64,000 nucleotides of DNA from Mycobacterium sp. ENV421 (GTDB taxonomy: Bacteria; Actinomycetota; Actinomycetes; Mycobacteriales; Mycobacteriaceae). This document shows, one piece after another, positions 22,624 through 35,741 of this stretch; position 1 is the stretch's first letter; every line of letters starts with the position of its first letter. The notes under the pieces are model-generated. The model was not told where the DNA came from and made no database searches. It saw nothing but the letters and a program-made list of their open reading frames with translations. Both the position numbers and the translations under genes were made by a program. The stretch spans positions 62,001 to 126,000 of the forward strand of contig NZ_PDHO01000002.1 in NCBI RefSeq assembly GCF_002887815.1. The letters are read 5' to 3'.

Positions 22624-23672
22624 TGGATTTCCCCGCGGTCTCCCCGCCAGATTCCCGTGCCGCCGCGGCGGCCAAGCGTCGCCAGGACATTCTCACCAAA
22701 CCCACGGGCGCGCTGGGCCGCCTGGAGGATCTGTCGGTCTGGGTGTCCGCGTGCCAAGGAGCTTGTCCGCCTAGGCAATTCGAGCGAGCCCGGGTGGTGG
22801 TGTTCGCCGGCGACCACGGCGTCGCCCGGACCGGGGTGTCGGCATATCCGCCGGAAGTCACCGCGCAGATGGTGGCCAACATCGATGCCGGCGGCGCGGC
22901 GATCAACGTACTGTCCGGGGTGGCGGGCGCGTCGGTGCGGGTCGTCGATATCGCGGTGGACTGCGAGCAGCCGCTGACCGGCGAGATCGGCGCGCACAAG
23001 GTCCGCCGCTCCAGCGGCAACATCGCGGTCGAGGATGCGCTGAGCGCCGACGAGGTGGTGGCCGCCGTTGAGGCGGGACGCCGACTCGCTGACGACGAGG
23101 TGGACGCCGGCGCCGACCTGCTGATAGCGGGCGACATGGGCATCGGAAACACCACGGCCGCAACAGCATTGATCGCCACGCTGACCGACACCGAGCCGGT
23201 GGCGGTGGTGGGGCGCGGCACCGGCATCGACGACGACGCGTGGGCTCGCAAAGTCGCGGCGGTGCGCGATGCCATGTTCCGCGGTCGCCAGTTCCGGCCC
23301 GACCCGGTCGGGCTGCTGCGCACCTGTGGCGGTGCGGATCTGGCGGCGATGGCCGGCTTCTGCGCGCAGGCCGCGGTGCGACGCACACCGCTGCTCCTCG
23401 ACGGCGTCGTGGTGACGGCGGCAGCTCTGGTCGCCGACCGGATGGCCCCCGGCGCGCGGGCCTGGTGGCAGGCCGGACACCGGTCGACGGAGCCCGCGCA
23501 CACGCTGGCGCTGGCCCACCTGGAGTTGATTCCGATCATCGACCTCGGTTTGCGCCTCGGTGAGGGCACCGGCGCGGCGGTGGCCCTGCCGCTGCTGCGG
23601 GCGGCCGTCGCGACACTGGCCTCGATGGCCACCTTCTCCGACGCCGGCGTCTCCGATCGCGCCGCGGACTGA
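22623..23672 (+). CDS. cobT: Nicotinate-nucleotide-dimethylbenzimidazole phosphoribosyltransferase
   Basis: A 349-aa enzyme that makes alpha-ribazole phosphate from DMB and nicotinate mononucleotide, supplying the lower ligand of B12. Recognised by [34 protein letters not shown] and the C-terminal Glu in RLGEGTGAA that acts as catalytic base. The ATG overlaps the cobU stop and the gene is 3 bp from cobS, so cobU-cobT-cobS is one translationally coupled set. Confidence 0.95.
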   Translation: MDFPAVSPPDSRAAAAAKRRQDILTKPTGALGRLEDLSVWVSACQGACPPRQFERARVVVFAGDHGVARTGVSAYPPEVTAQMVANIDAGGAAINVLSGVAGASVRVVDIAVDCEQPLTGEIGAHKVRRSSGNIAVEDALSADEVVAAVEAGRRLADDEVDAGADLLIAGDMGIGNTTAATALIATLTDTEPVAVVGRGTGIDDDAWARKVAAVRDAMFRGRQFRPDPVGLLRTCGGADLAAMAGFCAQAAVRRTPLLLDGVVVTAAALVADRMAPGARAWWQAGHRSTEPAHTLALAHLELIPIIDLGLRLGEGTGAAVALPLLRAAVATLASMATFSDAGVSDRAAD

Positions 23673-23675
23673 ACC

Positions 23676-24431
23676 GTGTTCCGTTCGCTGGCAGGCGCTT
23701 TCGCCTTCGCCACCGTGGCACCGTCGCCCGGCTTGACGGCAGCACCGGGCCGTGGTGTGTTGACGGCGTTGCCGGTCGTGGGCGTGGCGCTGGGCGTGAC
23801 GGCGGCCGGGGTGTGCTGGGCATCGACGGCGGTGTTCGGTGCCGGCAACGGGTTGGCCGGCCTACTGGCAGTGGCGGCGCTGCTGTTGCTGACTCGCGGA
23901 CTGCACGCCGACGGGCTGTCGGACACGGTGGACGCGCTCGGCTGCTACGGACCGCCTGAGCGGGCACTTCAGGTGATGCGGGACGGGACTGCGGGCCCTC
24001 TCGGCGTCGCCGCCGTGGTGATGGCGATCGGCCTGTCTGCATTCGCGTTCACCACCGTGCTGGCCAGTCCGGGTGGTTGGCGGGGTGCGCTGGCGGTGGC
24101 CGTCGCGGTCACCGCTGGACGAGTCGCCGTGGTGCTGGCTTGCCGGACCGGAATTCCGGCGGCGCAGGGCAGCACTCTCGGCCGCCTGGTGGCCGGCACT
24201 CAGCCACTGTCGGTGGTGGTGGTCTGGACGCTGGTGGTTCTCGCCGCCGCGGTCCTGATCACTCCGGCGATGTGGCCGGGCCCGGTGGCCGTGTTGGCCG
24301 GGTTGACGTCGTCGGCAGTGCTCGTCGCGCACTGTGTACGCCGATTCGGTGGGATCACCGGCGATGTTCTCGGCGCGGTCGTCGCGCTGACGACGACCGT
24401 GACCGCGGTTCTGCTGGCGGCCCTGAGTTAG
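23676..24431 (+). CDS. cobS: Adenosylcobinamide-GDP ribazoletransferase
   Basis: A 251-aa polytopic membrane enzyme (about six to seven helices) that joins adenosylcobinamide-GDP and alpha-ribazole (phosphate) in the last steps of cobalamin synthesis. The signature [15 protein letters not shown], with the Mg-binding Asp residues, is near residue 70. The start GTG lies 3 bp after cobT. Confidence 0.94.
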   Translation: MFRSLAGAFAFATVAPSPGLTAAPGRGVLTALPVVGVALGVTAAGVCWASTAVFGAGNGLAGLLAVAALLLLTRGLHADGLSDTVDALGCYGPPERALQVMRDGTAGPLGVAAVVMAIGLSAFAFTTVLASPGGWRGALAVAVAVTAGRVAVVLACRTGIPAAQGSTLGRLVAGTQPLSVVVVWTLVVLAAAVLITPAMWPGPVAVLAGLTSSAVLVAHCVRRFGGITGDVLGAVVALTTTVTAVLLAALS

Positions 24432-24517
24432 CGCCGAGGTAGGGTCACCAGCACACGACCCTCCATCCGACCAGATCTTCCTGGCACACGAAACGACGAC
24501 AACATTGGGGAGGCACT

Positions 24518-26341
24518 GTGAGTTCGCCCATGCCCGAGACCACCGAAGCCGAGACTCCGGGGCCACTGAGATCCGCGTGGCGAAGTATGCACCTGCCGGT
24601 GTTCATCCCGGCGTCGGTGGTGATCATCGGGCTGATCGTCTTCGCCGTCGTCTACGCCTCCACGGCGAGCAACGCCTTCGGCCAGCTCAACGACGCGATA
24701 ACCAGCAGCGTCGGCTGGTGGTACATCCTGGTGACCACCGGCTTCGTGCTATTCGCGCTCTACTGTGGGTTGTCCCGAGTCGGGACGATTCGGCTCGGCC
24801 GCGACATCGAAAAGCCGGAGTTCAGCTTCTGGGCGTGGCTGGCGATGTTGTTCAGCGCCGGCATGGGAATCGGGCTGGTGTTCTACGGGGTAGCCGAGCC
24901 GCTCACCCACTACGTCGACCCCCCGCCGTCGCTCGGTGTTGACGGCTCGACCGACGCCGCCGCCAACCAGGCGATGGCGCTGACGCTGTTCCACTGGGGG
25001 CTGCACGCCTGGGCCATCTACGTGGTCGTCGGGCTGGGCATGGCGTACATGACGTATCGGCGCGGGCGCCCGCTGTCGGTGCGGTGGCTGTTGGAGCCGC
25101 TGATCGGACGGCGCCGTGTCGAAGGGGTGATCGGCCACACTGTCGACGTCATCGCCGTCGTCGGCACGCTGTTCGGGGTGGCAACCTCGTTGGGCTTCGG
25201 AATCACCCAGATCGCCGCCGGCTTGGAGTATTTGGGCTGGATCACGGTGAACAACTGGTGGATCGTGGCCATGATCGCCGCTATCACCGCCATCGCGACG
25301 GCATCGGTGGTCAGCGGTGTCAGCAAGGGCCTGAAATGGTTGTCCAACATCAACATGGCGCTGGCCGCAGCACTGGCCGGGTTCGTGTTGCTGCTCGGCC
25401 CCACCCTGTTCCTGCTGCAGGCCTGGGTGCAGAACATGGGCATCTACGTGCAGTCACTGCCGCAATTGGCGTTGCGCACGGGCCCGTTCACCGACGGCAA
25501 GTGGTTGTCGAACTGGACCATTTTCTACTGGGGCTGGTGGATCAGCTGGGCGCCCTTCGTCGGCATGTTCATCGCACGGATATCCCGGGGTCGCACCATC
25601 CGGGAGTTCGTGGCGGCGGTGTTGCTGGTCCCGACTGTGATCGGATCGCTGTGGTTCACGATTTTCGGTGAATCGGGGATCCTGCGTCAGCGCAACCACG
25701 GCGACATGCTCGTCGACGGCTCGGTGGACACCAACACGTCACTGTTCCGGCTGCTGGACGGTCTGCCCCTGGGCGTGGTGACCAGCCTGGTCGCGGTGGC
25801 AGTGATCGTGTTCTTCTTCGTCACCTCCTCCGATTCGGGATCACTGGTCATCGACATTCTGTCCTCGGGTGGGGACCTGGATCCGCCGAAGCCGACCCGG
25901 GTGTACTGGGCCACTCTCGAAGGCGTGGCGGCCGCGGTGCTGCTGCTGGTCGGCGGAGCCGGCTCGCTGACGGCGCTGCAGACCGCGTCGATCGCCACCG
26001 CGCTGCCCTTCTCCCTGGTGATGGTGGCGGCGTGCGTGGCGATGATCCGTGCTTTCCGCTACGACCTGGCGACCACGCCGCGATTGCTGCACGTGTCCGC
26101 ACCCGATCAATTGGCCGATGAGCTGACCGCCGACGGAGACCGCCGCCGCGACGTCTCCGCGACGTTGGCCGGGTTGGTCGCGGTGCGCGCAATCCCAATC
26201 GACACCTGCGAGGTGCACGAGCAGACCGGTGCGCTGACGATCAACGACCCGATCGACCCGCTGGAACCGAATGCTGAGGTCACCGAGGCGGAACTGGAGG
26301 CTGCCGAGCAGCTGACTCGGCAGGCACATCGGCCTAGCTGA
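24518..26341 (+). CDS. BCCT-family betaine/choline/carnitine transporter
   Basis: A 607-aa, about 12-helix secondary transporter. The family glycine-rich stretch [14 protein letters not shown] and the substrate-site tryptophans in the [10 protein letters not shown] segment are present, followed by [16 protein letters not shown] long acidic C-terminal tail (after about 520) may sense osmotic state, as in BetP, but that is inference. Such proteins import compatible solutes with Na+ or H+. GTG 24518 follows TTGGGGAGG. It sits between cobS and ilvE where M. tuberculosis has a different membrane gene; its last 8 bp overlap ilvE. Confidence 0.92.
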   Translation: MSSPMPETTEAETPGPLRSAWRSMHLPVFIPASVVIIGLIVFAVVYASTASNAFGQLNDAITSSVGWWYILVTTGFVLFALYCGLSRVGTIRLGRDIEKPEFSFWAWLAMLFSAGMGIGLVFYGVAEPLTHYVDPPPSLGVDGSTDAAANQAMALTLFHWGLHAWAIYVVVGLGMAYMTYRRGRPLSVRWLLEPLIGRRRVEGVIGHTVDVIAVVGTLFGVATSLGFGITQIAAGLEYLGWITVNNWWIVAMIAAITAIATASVVSGVSKGLKWLSNINMALAAALAGFVLLLGPTLFLLQAWVQNMGIYVQSLPQLALRTGPFTDGKWLSNWTIFYWGWWISWAPFVGMFIARISRGRTIREFVAAVLLVPTVIGSLWFTIFGESGILRQRNHGDMLVDGSVDTNTSLFRLLDGLPLGVVTSLVAVAVIVFFFVTSSDSGSLVIDILSSGGDLDPPKPTRVYWATLEGVAAAVLLLVGGAGSLTALQTASIATALPFSLVMVAACVAMIRAFRYDLATTPRLLHVSAPDQLADELTADGDRRRDVSATLAGLVAVRAIPIDTCEVHEQTGALTINDPIDPLEPNAEVTEAELEAAEQLTRQAHRPS

Positions 26342-27440
26342 GCCGGGCCATCCAGCCGTGCGTGTCGGCGAAGGTGCCGCGCTGGATGCCGGTCAGGGTG
26401 TCCCGCAACGCCATCGTCACCTCGCCCGGCTGTCCGTCGGCGATGGTGAACTCGCCGTCACCGAACTTGACGTGCGAGACCGGGGTGATCACCGCGGCCG
26501 TGCCGCAGGCGAACACCTCGGTGATCTCGCCGGCGGCCACGCCCTTGCGCCACTCCTCGACGTCGATCTTGCGTTCCTCGACGGCGAACCCGGCGTCGCC
26601 GGCCAGTTGCAGCAGCGAATCGCGCGTGATGCCCGGCAGCAGTGAGCCGGACAGTTCCGGGGTGACCAGCCGCGCCGACCCGCCGCTGCCGAAGACGAAG
26701 AACAGGTTCATCCCGCCCATCTCCTCGATGTAGCGGCGTTCGATCGCGTCGAGCCAGACCACCTGATCGCACCCGTGCTCGGCGGCCTCGGCCTGCGCCA
26801 GCAGCGAGGCGGCGTAGTTGCCGCCGAACTTCGCCGCGCCGGTGCCGCCCGGGCTGGCCCGCACGTATTCGGTGGACAGCCAGACGCTGACCGGTTTGAT
26901 CCCGCCCTTGAAGTAGGCGCCGGCCGGCGAGGCGATCACCAGGTAGCGATATTCGGAGGCCGGCCGCACGCCCAAGCCGGGTTCGGTCGCGATCACGAAC
27001 GGCCGCAGATAGAGCGACGCCTCGCCACCGGCGGGCGGCACCCACTGGTTGTCGACGGCGATCAGCTGGCGCAGCGATTCGACGAACAGCTCCTCGGGCA
27101 GCTCGGGGATGGCGAGCCGGCGAGCGGACGCGCGCAACCGCGCGGCGTTGGCCTCGGGACGGAACGACACGATCGAGCCGTCCGCCCACCGGTAAGCCTT
27201 GAGCCCTTCGAAGATCTCCTGCGCGTAGTGCAGGACGATGGCCGACGGGTCGAGTTCGATCGGGCCGTACGGCACGACGCGGGCGTCGTGCCAACCCAGT
27301 TCGTCGGTGTAGAGCACCGACACCATGTGGTCGGTGTGGAATCGCCCGAAGCCGGGGTCGGCCAGAATCTGAGCCCGTACCTCGTCGGTCGCCGGATTCG
27401 CGTTGTGCTCAACCGTGAACTCGAGGGGGCCGTTGGTCAT
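26334..27440 (-). CDS. ilvE: Branched-chain amino acid aminotransferase
   Basis: A 368-aa fold-type IV PLP enzyme that reversibly transaminates Leu, Ile and Val with 2-oxoglutarate. The PLP lysine lies in [10 protein letters not shown], and [10 protein letters not shown] and the C-terminal cofactor-phosphate segment [12 protein letters not shown] are typical. It completes branched-chain amino acid synthesis. The ATG is 6 nt after a TACAAT box, so it is probably leaderless. Confidence 0.95.
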   Translation of the reverse strand: MTNGPLEFTVEHNANPATDEVRAQILADPGFGRFHTDHMVSVLYTDELGWHDARVVPYGPIELDPSAIVLHYAQEIFEGLKAYRWADGSIVSFRPEANAARLRASARRLAIPELPEELFVESLRQLIAVDNQWVPPAGGEASLYLRPFVIATEPGLGVRPASEYRYLVIASPAGAYFKGGIKPVSVWLSTEYVRASPGGTGAAKFGGNYAASLLAQAEAAEHGCDQVVWLDAIERRYIEEMGGMNLFFVFGSGGSARLVTPELSGSLLPGITRDSLLQLAGDAGFAVEERKIDVEEWRKGVAAGEITEVFACGTAAVITPVSHVKFGDGEFTIADGQPGEVTMALRDTLTGIQRGTFADTHGWMARLS

Positions 27441-27446
27441 ACGGCG

Positions 27447-27452
27447 ATTGTA
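27447..27452 (-). promoter_or_regulatory. -10 box, leaderless start of ilvE
   Basis: TACAAT ends 6 nt before ATG 27440. Confidence 0.5.
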
Positions 27453-27463
27453 GACCGGGGCCG

Positions 27464-28567
27464 CTAGCGAGTTTTGACCTCAACGAACGGCGGTTTGACC
27501 ACTTCGCACTCCAGGGGACGCCCGCGCACGTCGACGGTGACCAGCGCGCCGTCCTCGATCCCGGCGTCGGTGTCGATGAGGGCAAGGGCGATACCGACTT
27601 TCAGCGACGGCGAGAACGTGCCCGACGTCGTGACCCCCACCGGCAGTGCGCCGTTCAACACGGTCAGGTCCGGACGCAGCACGCCGCGGCCGGTGGCCCG
27701 GAGGCCGCGAAGCAGCCGGCGCGGGCCGGCCGCCTTCTCGGCCAGCAGTGCGTCGCGGCCGAAGAACGCGTCCTTCTTCCAGCCGATCGCCCAGCCGCAG
27801 CGGGCCTGCAGCGGCGAAATGTCCAGTGACAGCTCGTGTCCGTGCAGCGGGTAACCCATCTCGGTGCGCAGGGTGTCGCGGGCACCCAGGCCGGCGAGTT
27901 GTCCGCCTGCGGACTGCACCTCGGCGACGAGCGCGTCGAACACCACGGGTGCGGAGTCCCACGGCGGCAACAGCTCATACCCGTGCTCACCGGTGTATCC
28001 GGTGCGGCATACCCGTACCGGCACACCGGAGTACGTGGCGTCGGCGTAGCCCATGTAGTCCATGTCGGTGGGCAGCCCCAGCGCGGCGAGCACGTCGGCG
28101 GACCGCGGGCCCTGAACGGCCAGCACGGCATACGAGCGGTGCTGATCGGTGATCGAAATACCTTCTGGCGCAGCCGCTTGCAGTGCTGCGACGACAGCAG
28201 CGGTGTTGGCGGCGTTGGGCACCAGGAAGATCTCGTCGTCGCTGACGTAGTAGGCGATCAGGTCGTCGATCACCCCGCCCTCGGGGGTGCAGCACAGGGT
28301 GTACTGCGCCTTGCCCGGACCGATCCGGCGGAGGTCGTTGGTCAGCGTGGAGTTGATGAACTCCGCCGCGCCCGGGCCGGCCACCAGAGCTTTGCCCAGA
28401 TGGCTGACGTCGAAGAGCCCGACCGCCTCGCGGGTGGCGGTGTGCTCACCGACCGTGCCGGCGTAGGACACCGGCATCAGCCAGCCGCCGAACGGCGCGA
28501 AGGTGGCGCCCAGTTCGCGGTGCTGGCTGTCGAGCGGGCCGTACAGGAGTTCCGATGTGTCGGTCAC
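27464..28567 (-). CDS. gcvT: Glycine cleavage system T protein (aminomethyltransferase)
   Basis: A 367-aa tetrahydrofolate-dependent T protein, which takes the aminomethyl group from lipoylated GcvH, releases ammonia and makes 5,10-methylene-THF. Typical segments are [22 protein letters not shown] and, for folate/catalysis, the Asp-containing [16 protein letters not shown] 28567 matches the usual N-terminus (TELLYGPL-type) and has a -10 box 8 nt upstream. gcvH and gcvP are not in the window. Lipoate made by LipB/LipA nearby serves the same complex. Confidence 0.93.
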   Translation of the reverse strand: MTDTSELLYGPLDSQHRELGATFAPFGGWLMPVSYAGTVGEHTATREAVGLFDVSHLGKALVAGPGAAEFINSTLTNDLRRIGPGKAQYTLCCTPEGGVIDDLIAYYVSDDEIFLVPNAANTAAVVAALQAAAPEGISITDQHRSYAVLAVQGPRSADVLAALGLPTDMDYMGYADATYSGVPVRVCRTGYTGEHGYELLPPWDSAPVVFDALVAEVQSAGGQLAGLGARDTLRTEMGYPLHGHELSLDISPLQARCGWAIGWKKDAFFGRDALLAEKAAGPRRLLRGLRATGRGVLRPDLTVLNGALPVGVTTSGTFSPSLKVGIALALIDTDAGIEDGALVTVDVRGRPLECEVVKPPFVEVKTR

Positions 28568-28575
28568 GGCCAACA

Positions 28576-28581
28576 ACACTA
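28576..28581 (-). promoter_or_regulatory. -10 box for gcvT
   Basis: TAGTGT on the minus strand ends 8 nt before GTG 28567. The gcvT-pepB gap is only 40 bp, which leaves no room for a glycine riboswitch. Confidence 0.4.
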
Positions 28582-28593
28582 GTGCCCCGCGTC

Positions 28594-28599
28594 TACTGT
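28594..28599 (+). promoter_or_regulatory. -10 box for pepB
   Basis: TACTGT ends 8 nt before GTG 28608, divergent from the gcvT box and 12 bp away from it. Confidence 0.4.
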
Positions 28600-28607
28600 G
28601 AATCCTC

Positions 28608-30131
28608 GTGAGCACCGAACCTGGATACGCCGCCCCCACTGTCACCGTCGCGACCTCGCTGCCCAAGCGCGCGCAGTCGTCGGTGCTGATCGTCCCGGTC
28701 GTCACCGGCCTGGGAGGGGAAGCCGGTGACGGCTCCCCCACCGTCGTCGGCGGCCCGTTTCTGGACGCCGAGGCAATCGGTGAGATCGGTGTGGCCTTGC
28801 GTGCGCTGGGCGCCAAGGGCGGCGCCGAGCAGGTCACCCGCCTGCACGTGCCGTCGCTCGCGGTCGGCAGTGTGCTGGCCGTCGGGCTCGGCGCCCCGCG
28901 CGACGAGTGGCCGGCCGATGTCATCCGTCGTGCGGCCGGGGTGGCCGCCCGCTCGCTGTCCGGGGTCGACACCGTCATCACCACGCTGACCGAGCTGGAC
29001 CTGGAGGCCGCGATCGAGGGCCTGATCCTGGGTAGCTACCGGTTCACCGAGTTCCGCAGCGCGAAGACGGCGCCGAAGGAAGCCGCGCTGAGCAAGATCA
29101 TCGCGCTGAGCACTGCGGCGGGCGCCAAGAAGGACGCCGCCCGGGCCACCGCGATCGCCACCGCGGTGGCCACCGCACGCGATTTCGTGAACACCCCGCC
29201 CAGCCACCTGTTCCCCGGCGAATTCGCCAAGCGGGCAGAGGCTTTGGGTGAAGCCGCCGGATTGAAGGTCGAGGTGCTCGACGAGAAGGCGCTCGCCAAG
29301 GCCGGTTACGGCGGCATCATCGGGGTGGGCAAGGGGTCGTCGCGCCCGCCGCGGCTGGTGCGGCTGGCCTATCGCGGCGCCAAGGGCAAGGGCGCTAAGA
29401 CCGTCGCCCTGGTGGGCAAGGGTGTCACCTTCGACACTGGCGGCATCTCGATCAAGCCGGCCGCGTCGATGCACCACATGACCTCCGACATGGGTGGCGC
29501 CGCAGCGGTGATCGCCACGGTGGTGCTGGCCGCCAAGCAGGGGTTGCCGATCGATGTGATCGCGACAGTGCCGATGGCCGAGAACATGCCGTCGTCGACC
29601 GCGCAACGCCCCGGTGACGTGCTGACCCAGTACGGCGGCATCACCGTCGAGGTGCTCAACACCGACGCCGAGGGCCGGCTGATCCTGGCCGACGCGATCG
29701 TGCGGGCCTGCGAGGACCAGCCCGACTACCTGATCGAGACCTCGACGCTGACGGGCGCGCAGACCGTCGCGCTGGGTGGCCGCACCCCGGGCGTGATGGG
29801 CAGCGAGGACTTCCGCGACCGGGTGGCCCGGATCTCACAGGCCGAGGGCGAGAACGCCTGGCCGATGCCGCTGCCCGACGAGTTGAAGGACGATCTGAAG
29901 TCGACTGTCGCCGATCTGGCGAACGTCAGCTCGCAGCGCTTCGCCGGCATGCTGGTCGCCGGGGTGTACCTGCGGGAGTTCGTCGCCGACGGCGTGCAGT
30001 GGGCTCATATCGACATCGCCGGGCCGGCGTACAACACGTCCGGCCCGTGGGGCTACACGCCCAAGGGCGGCACCGGGGTGCCGACCCGGACGATGTTCGC
30101 CGTCCTGGAGGACATCGCCGCGAACGGCTAG
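28608..30131 (+). CDS. pepB: Leucyl aminopeptidase (M17)
   Basis: A 507-aa cytosolic M17 metallo-aminopeptidase. The catalytic C-terminal domain contains [10 protein letters not shown] (metal Lys and Asp), the diagnostic [12 protein letters not shown] (two acidic ligands) and [15 protein letters not shown]. It releases N-terminal hydrophobic residues, probably as a hexamer with two divalent metals. It ends sharing a CTAG with the ephD stop. The adenylate cyclase gene found between gcvT and pepB in M. tuberculosis is absent. Confidence 0.94.
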   Translation: MSTEPGYAAPTVTVATSLPKRAQSSVLIVPVVTGLGGEAGDGSPTVVGGPFLDAEAIGEIGVALRALGAKGGAEQVTRLHVPSLAVGSVLAVGLGAPRDEWPADVIRRAAGVAARSLSGVDTVITTLTELDLEAAIEGLILGSYRFTEFRSAKTAPKEAALSKIIALSTAAGAKKDAARATAIATAVATARDFVNTPPSHLFPGEFAKRAEALGEAAGLKVEVLDEKALAKAGYGGIIGVGKGSSRPPRLVRLAYRGAKGKGAKTVALVGKGVTFDTGGISIKPAASMHHMTSDMGGAAAVIATVVLAAKQGLPIDVIATVPMAENMPSSTAQRPGDVLTQYGGITVEVLNTDAEGRLILADAIVRACEDQPDYLIETSTLTGAQTVALGGRTPGVMGSEDFRDRVARISQAEGENAWPMPLPDELKDDLKSTVADLANVSSQRFAGMLVAGVYLREFVADGVQWAHIDIAGPAYNTSGPWGYTPKGGTGVPTRTMFAVLEDIAANG

Positions 30132-31879
30132 ACCACGCCGGCGCGGGCGATGCTGCGCATCCCCTGCGGCAGCACCTTCGACGTGCCGTAGAGCAGGTAT
30201 GCCTCGGGGGTGACCGGCCGGATCGGCTTGTCCTTCTTCACCGCGGAGACGATGGCCTTGGCCACCTTGTCCGGCCCGTAACCCCGCCGGTCGAACATGT
30301 TCTCCAGCTGCGCGCGCCGGGTCGCGACGGCGGCCCGCTTGCCCGATGGTGCGATCATCTCGGTGGCCGACACGATGTTGGTGTTGATGATGCCGGGGCA
30401 GATCGTGGTCAATCCGATTCCTGCGGAGGACAATTCGGCACGCAGGCAGTCGGAGAACATGTACACCGCCGCCTTGGACGTGCAGTAGGCGTTCAGCCCC
30501 TTCAGCGGTGAGTAGGCCGCCATGGACGCCACGTTGACGATGTGGCCGCCGGTGCCGCGCTCGACGAGCCTGCGGGCGAACGCGCGGCAGCCGTTGACGA
30601 CGCCGCCGAGGTTGACGTCCAGCACGCGGTCGAATTGCTCTGCGGGAGTGTCCAGGAAGGCTCCGGCCACCCCGATGCCGGCGTTGTTGACGACGATGTC
30701 GGGCACGCCATGGGCGGCGCACACCTCGTCGGCGAATCGCTCGACGGCCTCGGCGTCGGACACGTCGAGCACATAGGGATGCGCGATCGCGCCGAGTGCG
30801 CCGATCTTGGCCGCGGTGTCCTTGAGGCCGGCCTCGTCGATATCGCTGATCACCAACTCAGCGCCGTCCCGGGCGAAGGCCAGCGCGGTTTCACGGCCGA
30901 TGCCGCTGCCGGCTCCGGTGACCGAGACCAGGGTGTCGCCGAAGTCCTTCTGCGGCCGGCCGACCTGGGCCCGCAACAGTGCACGGGCGGCCGGTTTGCC
31001 GTCCAGGTGCTCGGCCAGTTCGGTGACCGCGGCGGCCAGCACCTGTGGATGGGTGAATGGCGACCAGTGCTTGGCGCGCAGGTCGCGGCGCCACAGCCGA
31101 GGCACCCACCGAGCGGTGTCGTCGTAGACGTGGGGCAGCACGAACGGATCGTCGAGGTTGACGATCAGCTGCACGGGAACGTCGACGTGGAAGTCCAGCG
31201 GACGGTGGATCAGCGCGGGCAGAGCGTTGGCCCGGTAGATCTTTGTGCCCCTGGCGGCGTCGTCGGCGAACGTCCCGCCGTAATGCACGAGATCCTTCGG
31301 AATGCCGCGGGTGAGTCCGGCGCGCATGACCCCGGAGCCCAGCCGCATGGCCGCGGGCGCCAGCACCGGAACCGACAGCGCGGCCGTGTAGGTGACATGT
31401 AGCAGCTGAGAGAGCGCGCGCACGAACAACTTTGGCCGGTACGGCTTCTTCAGCCCGTCGCGCACGTAGCGGATGAGGTGGTGCAGACTCGGTCCCGACA
31501 CGGAGGTGAACGACGCCACCCGGTCACCGGCACCGGCCCGACCGAGGTACTCCCACATGCCGACCGAGCCCCAGTCGTGGCCGAGCACGTGCACGGGTTG
31601 GCCGGGACTGAATTCGGCAACGACGGCGTCGAAGTCGTCGGCGAAGTTGGGCATCGTGTACTTCGAGAACGATTTCGGCCCCGTGGACGCTCCGGCGGCG
31701 CGGCTGTCGTAGCGGACCACCCGGAACGTGTCGGCCAGTAGCGGCACGACCGCGTCCCACACCACGTGCGAATCGGGGTAGCCGTGCACGAGCACGACGG
31801 TCGGGCCGTCGGGATTGCCCTCCTCGTAGACCGCCAGGCGGGTCCCGTCGGTGCTGTCGACATAGCGCATGGTCATCAC
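30128..31879 (-). CDS. ephD: EphD: alpha/beta hydrolase fused to short-chain dehydrogenase
   Basis: A 583-aa two-domain protein. The N-terminal alpha/beta hydrolase (1-290) has HGYPDS (oxyanion region) and the epoxide-hydrolase nucleophile GHDWGS. The C-terminal SDR (about 310-583) has the cofactor motif [12 protein letters not shown] and the catalytic YCTSK. EphD is implicated in mycolic acid metabolism in mycobacteria, with the SDR domain proposed to act on epoxy or keto mycolates. The GTG at 31879 overlaps the stop of the upstream gene (GTGA); two more in-frame ATGs follow within 9 nt. Confidence 0.92.
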   Translation of the reverse strand: MMTMRYVDSTDGTRLAVYEEGNPDGPTVVLVHGYPDSHVVWDAVVPLLADTFRVVRYDSRAAGASTGPKSFSKYTMPNFADDFDAVVAEFSPGQPVHVLGHDWGSVGMWEYLGRAGAGDRVASFTSVSGPSLHHLIRYVRDGLKKPYRPKLFVRALSQLLHVTYTAALSVPVLAPAAMRLGSGVMRAGLTRGIPKDLVHYGGTFADDAARGTKIYRANALPALIHRPLDFHVDVPVQLIVNLDDPFVLPHVYDDTARWVPRLWRRDLRAKHWSPFTHPQVLAAAVTELAEHLDGKPAARALLRAQVGRPQKDFGDTLVSVTGAGSGIGRETALAFARDGAELVISDIDEAGLKDTAAKIGALGAIAHPYVLDVSDAEAVERFADEVCAAHGVPDIVVNNAGIGVAGAFLDTPAEQFDRVLDVNLGGVVNGCRAFARRLVERGTGGHIVNVASMAAYSPLKGLNAYCTSKAAVYMFSDCLRAELSSAGIGLTTICPGIINTNIVSATEMIAPSGKRAAVATRRAQLENMFDRRGYGPDKVAKAIVSAVKKDKPIRPVTPEAYLLYGTSKVLPQGMRSIARAGVV

Positions 31880-32211
31880 AACTCCAGGTCTCGTTGGCGG
31901 CGGCGTTCGATCCGCCGCCGAGCGTCATAGTCGCGCATCCGCTGCGGATACCCGACTTTCTGCACGTCATAGACAGGAATTCCGAGCTCTTCACCGAGTC
32001 GGCGGGCACCGGCCGGACCGTCGGCAGGGCGACGGGTCCATTCACCGTCGGCGGCCACGAGCACGACGGTCATCGGGGTCACGCTGGTCTCGGGCTCGAC
32101 GTAGGCCTCCACCCCGGTGCGCTGCGCAGCCCATTCGTGCAGGTGCCGCCGATCGGCGGCGAGCGCGGAATCAGCCCGGCGGGTAGACCGGAACCTGTCG
32201 AACAGCCCCAA
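31876..32211 (-). CDS. Small conserved hypothetical protein upstream of ephD
   Basis: A 111-aa basic, soluble protein starting GLFDRFRS, with a central segment VTPMTVVLVAADGEWTRR and a strongly basic tail rich in Arg. The TTG at 32211 is preferred: AAGGAG lies 10 nt upstream and the GLFDRF-type start is common for such proteins. A GTG further upstream would give a longer form. It is translationally coupled to ephD. I know no function and see no catalytic motif. Confidence 0.65.
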   Translation of the reverse strand: MGLFDRFRSTRRADSALAADRRHLHEWAAQRTGVEAYVEPETSVTPMTVVLVAADGEWTRRPADGPAGARRLGEELGIPVYDVQKVGYPQRMRDYDARRRIERRRQRDLEL

Positions 32212-32376
32212 CTCCGATGCACTCCTTCCGGCGGTCCTTCCCTTCGATGGTGCCAGAGAAATCACACGTCGCCCTGAGTGCGTGCGGGTGGCCCGGCAAT
32301 GACAGGATGGGTACACGACGCTGTGGTATGCCAGAAGTCCGACCCGCACGACTGACCGTTCGAGGGAGTCAACACA

Positions 32377-34143
<1,767 letters not shown>

Positions 34144-34147
34144 CGCC

Positions 34148-35068
34148 ATGAGCCAACCAACGGGCGGGCTCGTCGTCGCGATCGCCGGTTCGTCCGGCCT
34201 GATCGGCTCGGCACTGGTGTCGGCGCTGCGCGCCGCCGACCACCGCGTGCTGCGCATCGTGCGCCGGGCGCCGGCCAACGGCGACGAACTGCACTGGAAT
34301 CCCGACAGCGGCGAGTTCGACCCGGCCGGGCTGGCGGGCGTCGACGCGGTGATCAACCTCTGCGGTGTCGGCGTCGGCGACAAACGGTGGTCGGGTTCGT
34401 TCAAACAGAGCCTGCGCGACAGCCGCATCGGCCCCACCGAGGTGATCGCCGCGGCGGTCGCCGACGCCGGGGTACCGACGCTGATCAACGCCAGCGCGGT
34501 GGGGTACTACGGCAACACCGGAAGCCGGGTCGTCGACGAAACCGCCACTGCCGGAGGCGGATTCCTGTCCCGGCTCTGCCTGGACTGGGAGGCTGCGGCG
34601 CTGGCCGCCGAGGATGCCGGCGCCCGGGTGGTGCTGGCCCGTTCCGGCCTGGTGCTCTCCCCCGGCGGCGGTGTGCTCGCCCGGCTGCGGCCGCTGTTCA
34701 GCCTGGGGCTCGGCGCCCGGATCGGCAACGGCAGGCAGTACATGCCGTGGATCAGCCTGGAGGACGAGGTCCGCGCGCTGCTGTTCGCGATCAACAACAG
34801 CGACCTGTCGGGTCCGGTGAACTTCACCGGACCCGCTCCGGTGACCAATTCGGAGTTCACCGCCGCACTGGGCCGGGCGTTGAACCGGCCGACGCCGTTG
34901 ATGGTGCCCGGGTTCGCCCTGCGCACCCTGCTGGGCGAGTTCGCCGACGAGGGCCTGATCGACGGCCAGCGGGCGATCCCCGCCGCCCTGGAACGGGCCG
35001 GGTTCGTCTTCCACCACAACACCATCGGCGAGGCGCTGGCCTACGCCACGACGTCCGCTCAGGGGTAG
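34148..35068 (+). CDS. TIGR01777-type NAD-dependent epimerase/dehydratase
   Basis: A 306-aa extended SDR of the YfcH/TIGR01777 kind. The N-terminal nucleotide motif [11 protein letters not shown] is clear, [12 protein letters not shown] follows, and [10 protein letters not shown] holds the catalytic Tyr region. A C-terminal DUF1731-like helix ends the protein ([15 protein letters not shown]). The substrate of this family is not known; cell-division inhibitor SulA annotations for it are misleading. It begins 4 bp after dlaT and corresponds to Rv2216. Confidence 0.88.
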   Translation: MSQPTGGLVVAIAGSSGLIGSALVSALRAADHRVLRIVRRAPANGDELHWNPDSGEFDPAGLAGVDAVINLCGVGVGDKRWSGSFKQSLRDSRIGPTEVIAAAVADAGVPTLINASAVGYYGNTGSRVVDETATAGGGFLSRLCLDWEAAALAAEDAGARVVLARSGLVLSPGGGVLARLRPLFSLGLGARIGNGRQYMPWISLEDEVRALLFAINNSDLSGPVNFTGPAPVTNSEFTAALGRALNRPTPLMVPGFALRTLLGEFADEGLIDGQRAIPAALERAGFVFHHNTIGEALAYATTSAQG

Positions 35069-35074
35069 TAGCGT
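35069..35074 (+). promoter_or_regulatory. -10 box, leaderless start of lipB
   Basis: TAGCGT begins at the base after the stop codon of the epimerase gene and ends 7 nt before GTG 35082. lipB can thus be transcribed apart from dlaT. Confidence 0.45.
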
Positions 35075-35081
35075 CGATTGG

Positions 35082-35741
35082 GTGCGGGAATCCATTCGAT
35101 CGAGCTCAGCGGGCATGCAGGTCCGCCAGCTGGGCACCGTCGACTACCAGGACGCCTGGCAGTTGCAGCGCGAGCTGGCCGATGCCCGAGTGGCCGGCGG
35201 CCCCGACACGATGCTGCTGCTGGAACACCCGGCGGTGTACACCGCCGGTAAGCGCACCGAAGCCCACGAACGGCCGATGGATGGCACACCCGTGGTCGAC
35301 ACCGATCGTGGCGGCAAGATCACCTGGCACGGCCCAGGCCAGCTGGTCGGCTATCCGGTCATCGGGCTGGCCGAGCCGCTGGATGTGGTGAATTATGTTC
35401 GGCGGCTTGAGGAATCGTTGATCTCGGTATGCGCCGGACTGGGCCTGGAGACCGGCCGGGTCGAAGGTCGCTCCGGCGTCTGGGTGGAAGGAAACCGCAA
35501 GATCGCCGCGATCGGAATCCGGGTGGCCCGCGGCACCACACTGCACGGCTTCGCGCTGAACTGCGACTGCGATCTGGGCGCGTACTCCGCGATCGTGCCG
35601 TGCGGAATCACCGATGCCGGGGTGACTTCGCTGACGGCTGAACTGGGCCGCCACGTCGGCGTCGACGACGTCCGCACCCGGGTGGCCGACGCGGTGTGTG
35701 ACGCCCTCGACGGCCGCCTGCCCGTAAGCTTGAGAACGTGA
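35082..35741 (+). CDS. lipB: Octanoyltransferase
   Basis: A 219-aa LplA/LipB-fold enzyme that transfers octanoate from acyl carrier protein to lipoyl-domain lysines. Signatures are [30 protein letters not shown] and the Cys/Lys dyad in [11 protein letters not shown] (nucleophile Cys) and NRKIAAIG (Lys). The GTG matches the N-terminus I recall for M. tuberculosis LipB. The stop overlaps the lipA start (GTGA). Confidence 0.95.
   Translation: MRESIRSSSAGMQVRQLGTVDYQDAWQLQRELADARVAGGPDTMLLLEHPAVYTAGKRTEAHERPMDGTPVVDTDRGGKITWHGPGQLVGYPVIGLAEPLDVVNYVRRLEESLISVCAGLGLETGRVEGRSGVWVEGNRKIAAIGIRVARGTTLHGFALNCDCDLGAYSAIVPCGITDAGVTSLTAELGRHVGVDDVRTRVADAVCDALDGRLPVSLRT

Noticed and set aside
28568..28607. 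Possible glycine riboswitch before gcvT
   Set aside because: The gap to the divergent pepB gene is 40 bp and both genes show -10 boxes close to their starts; there is no space for an aptamer.
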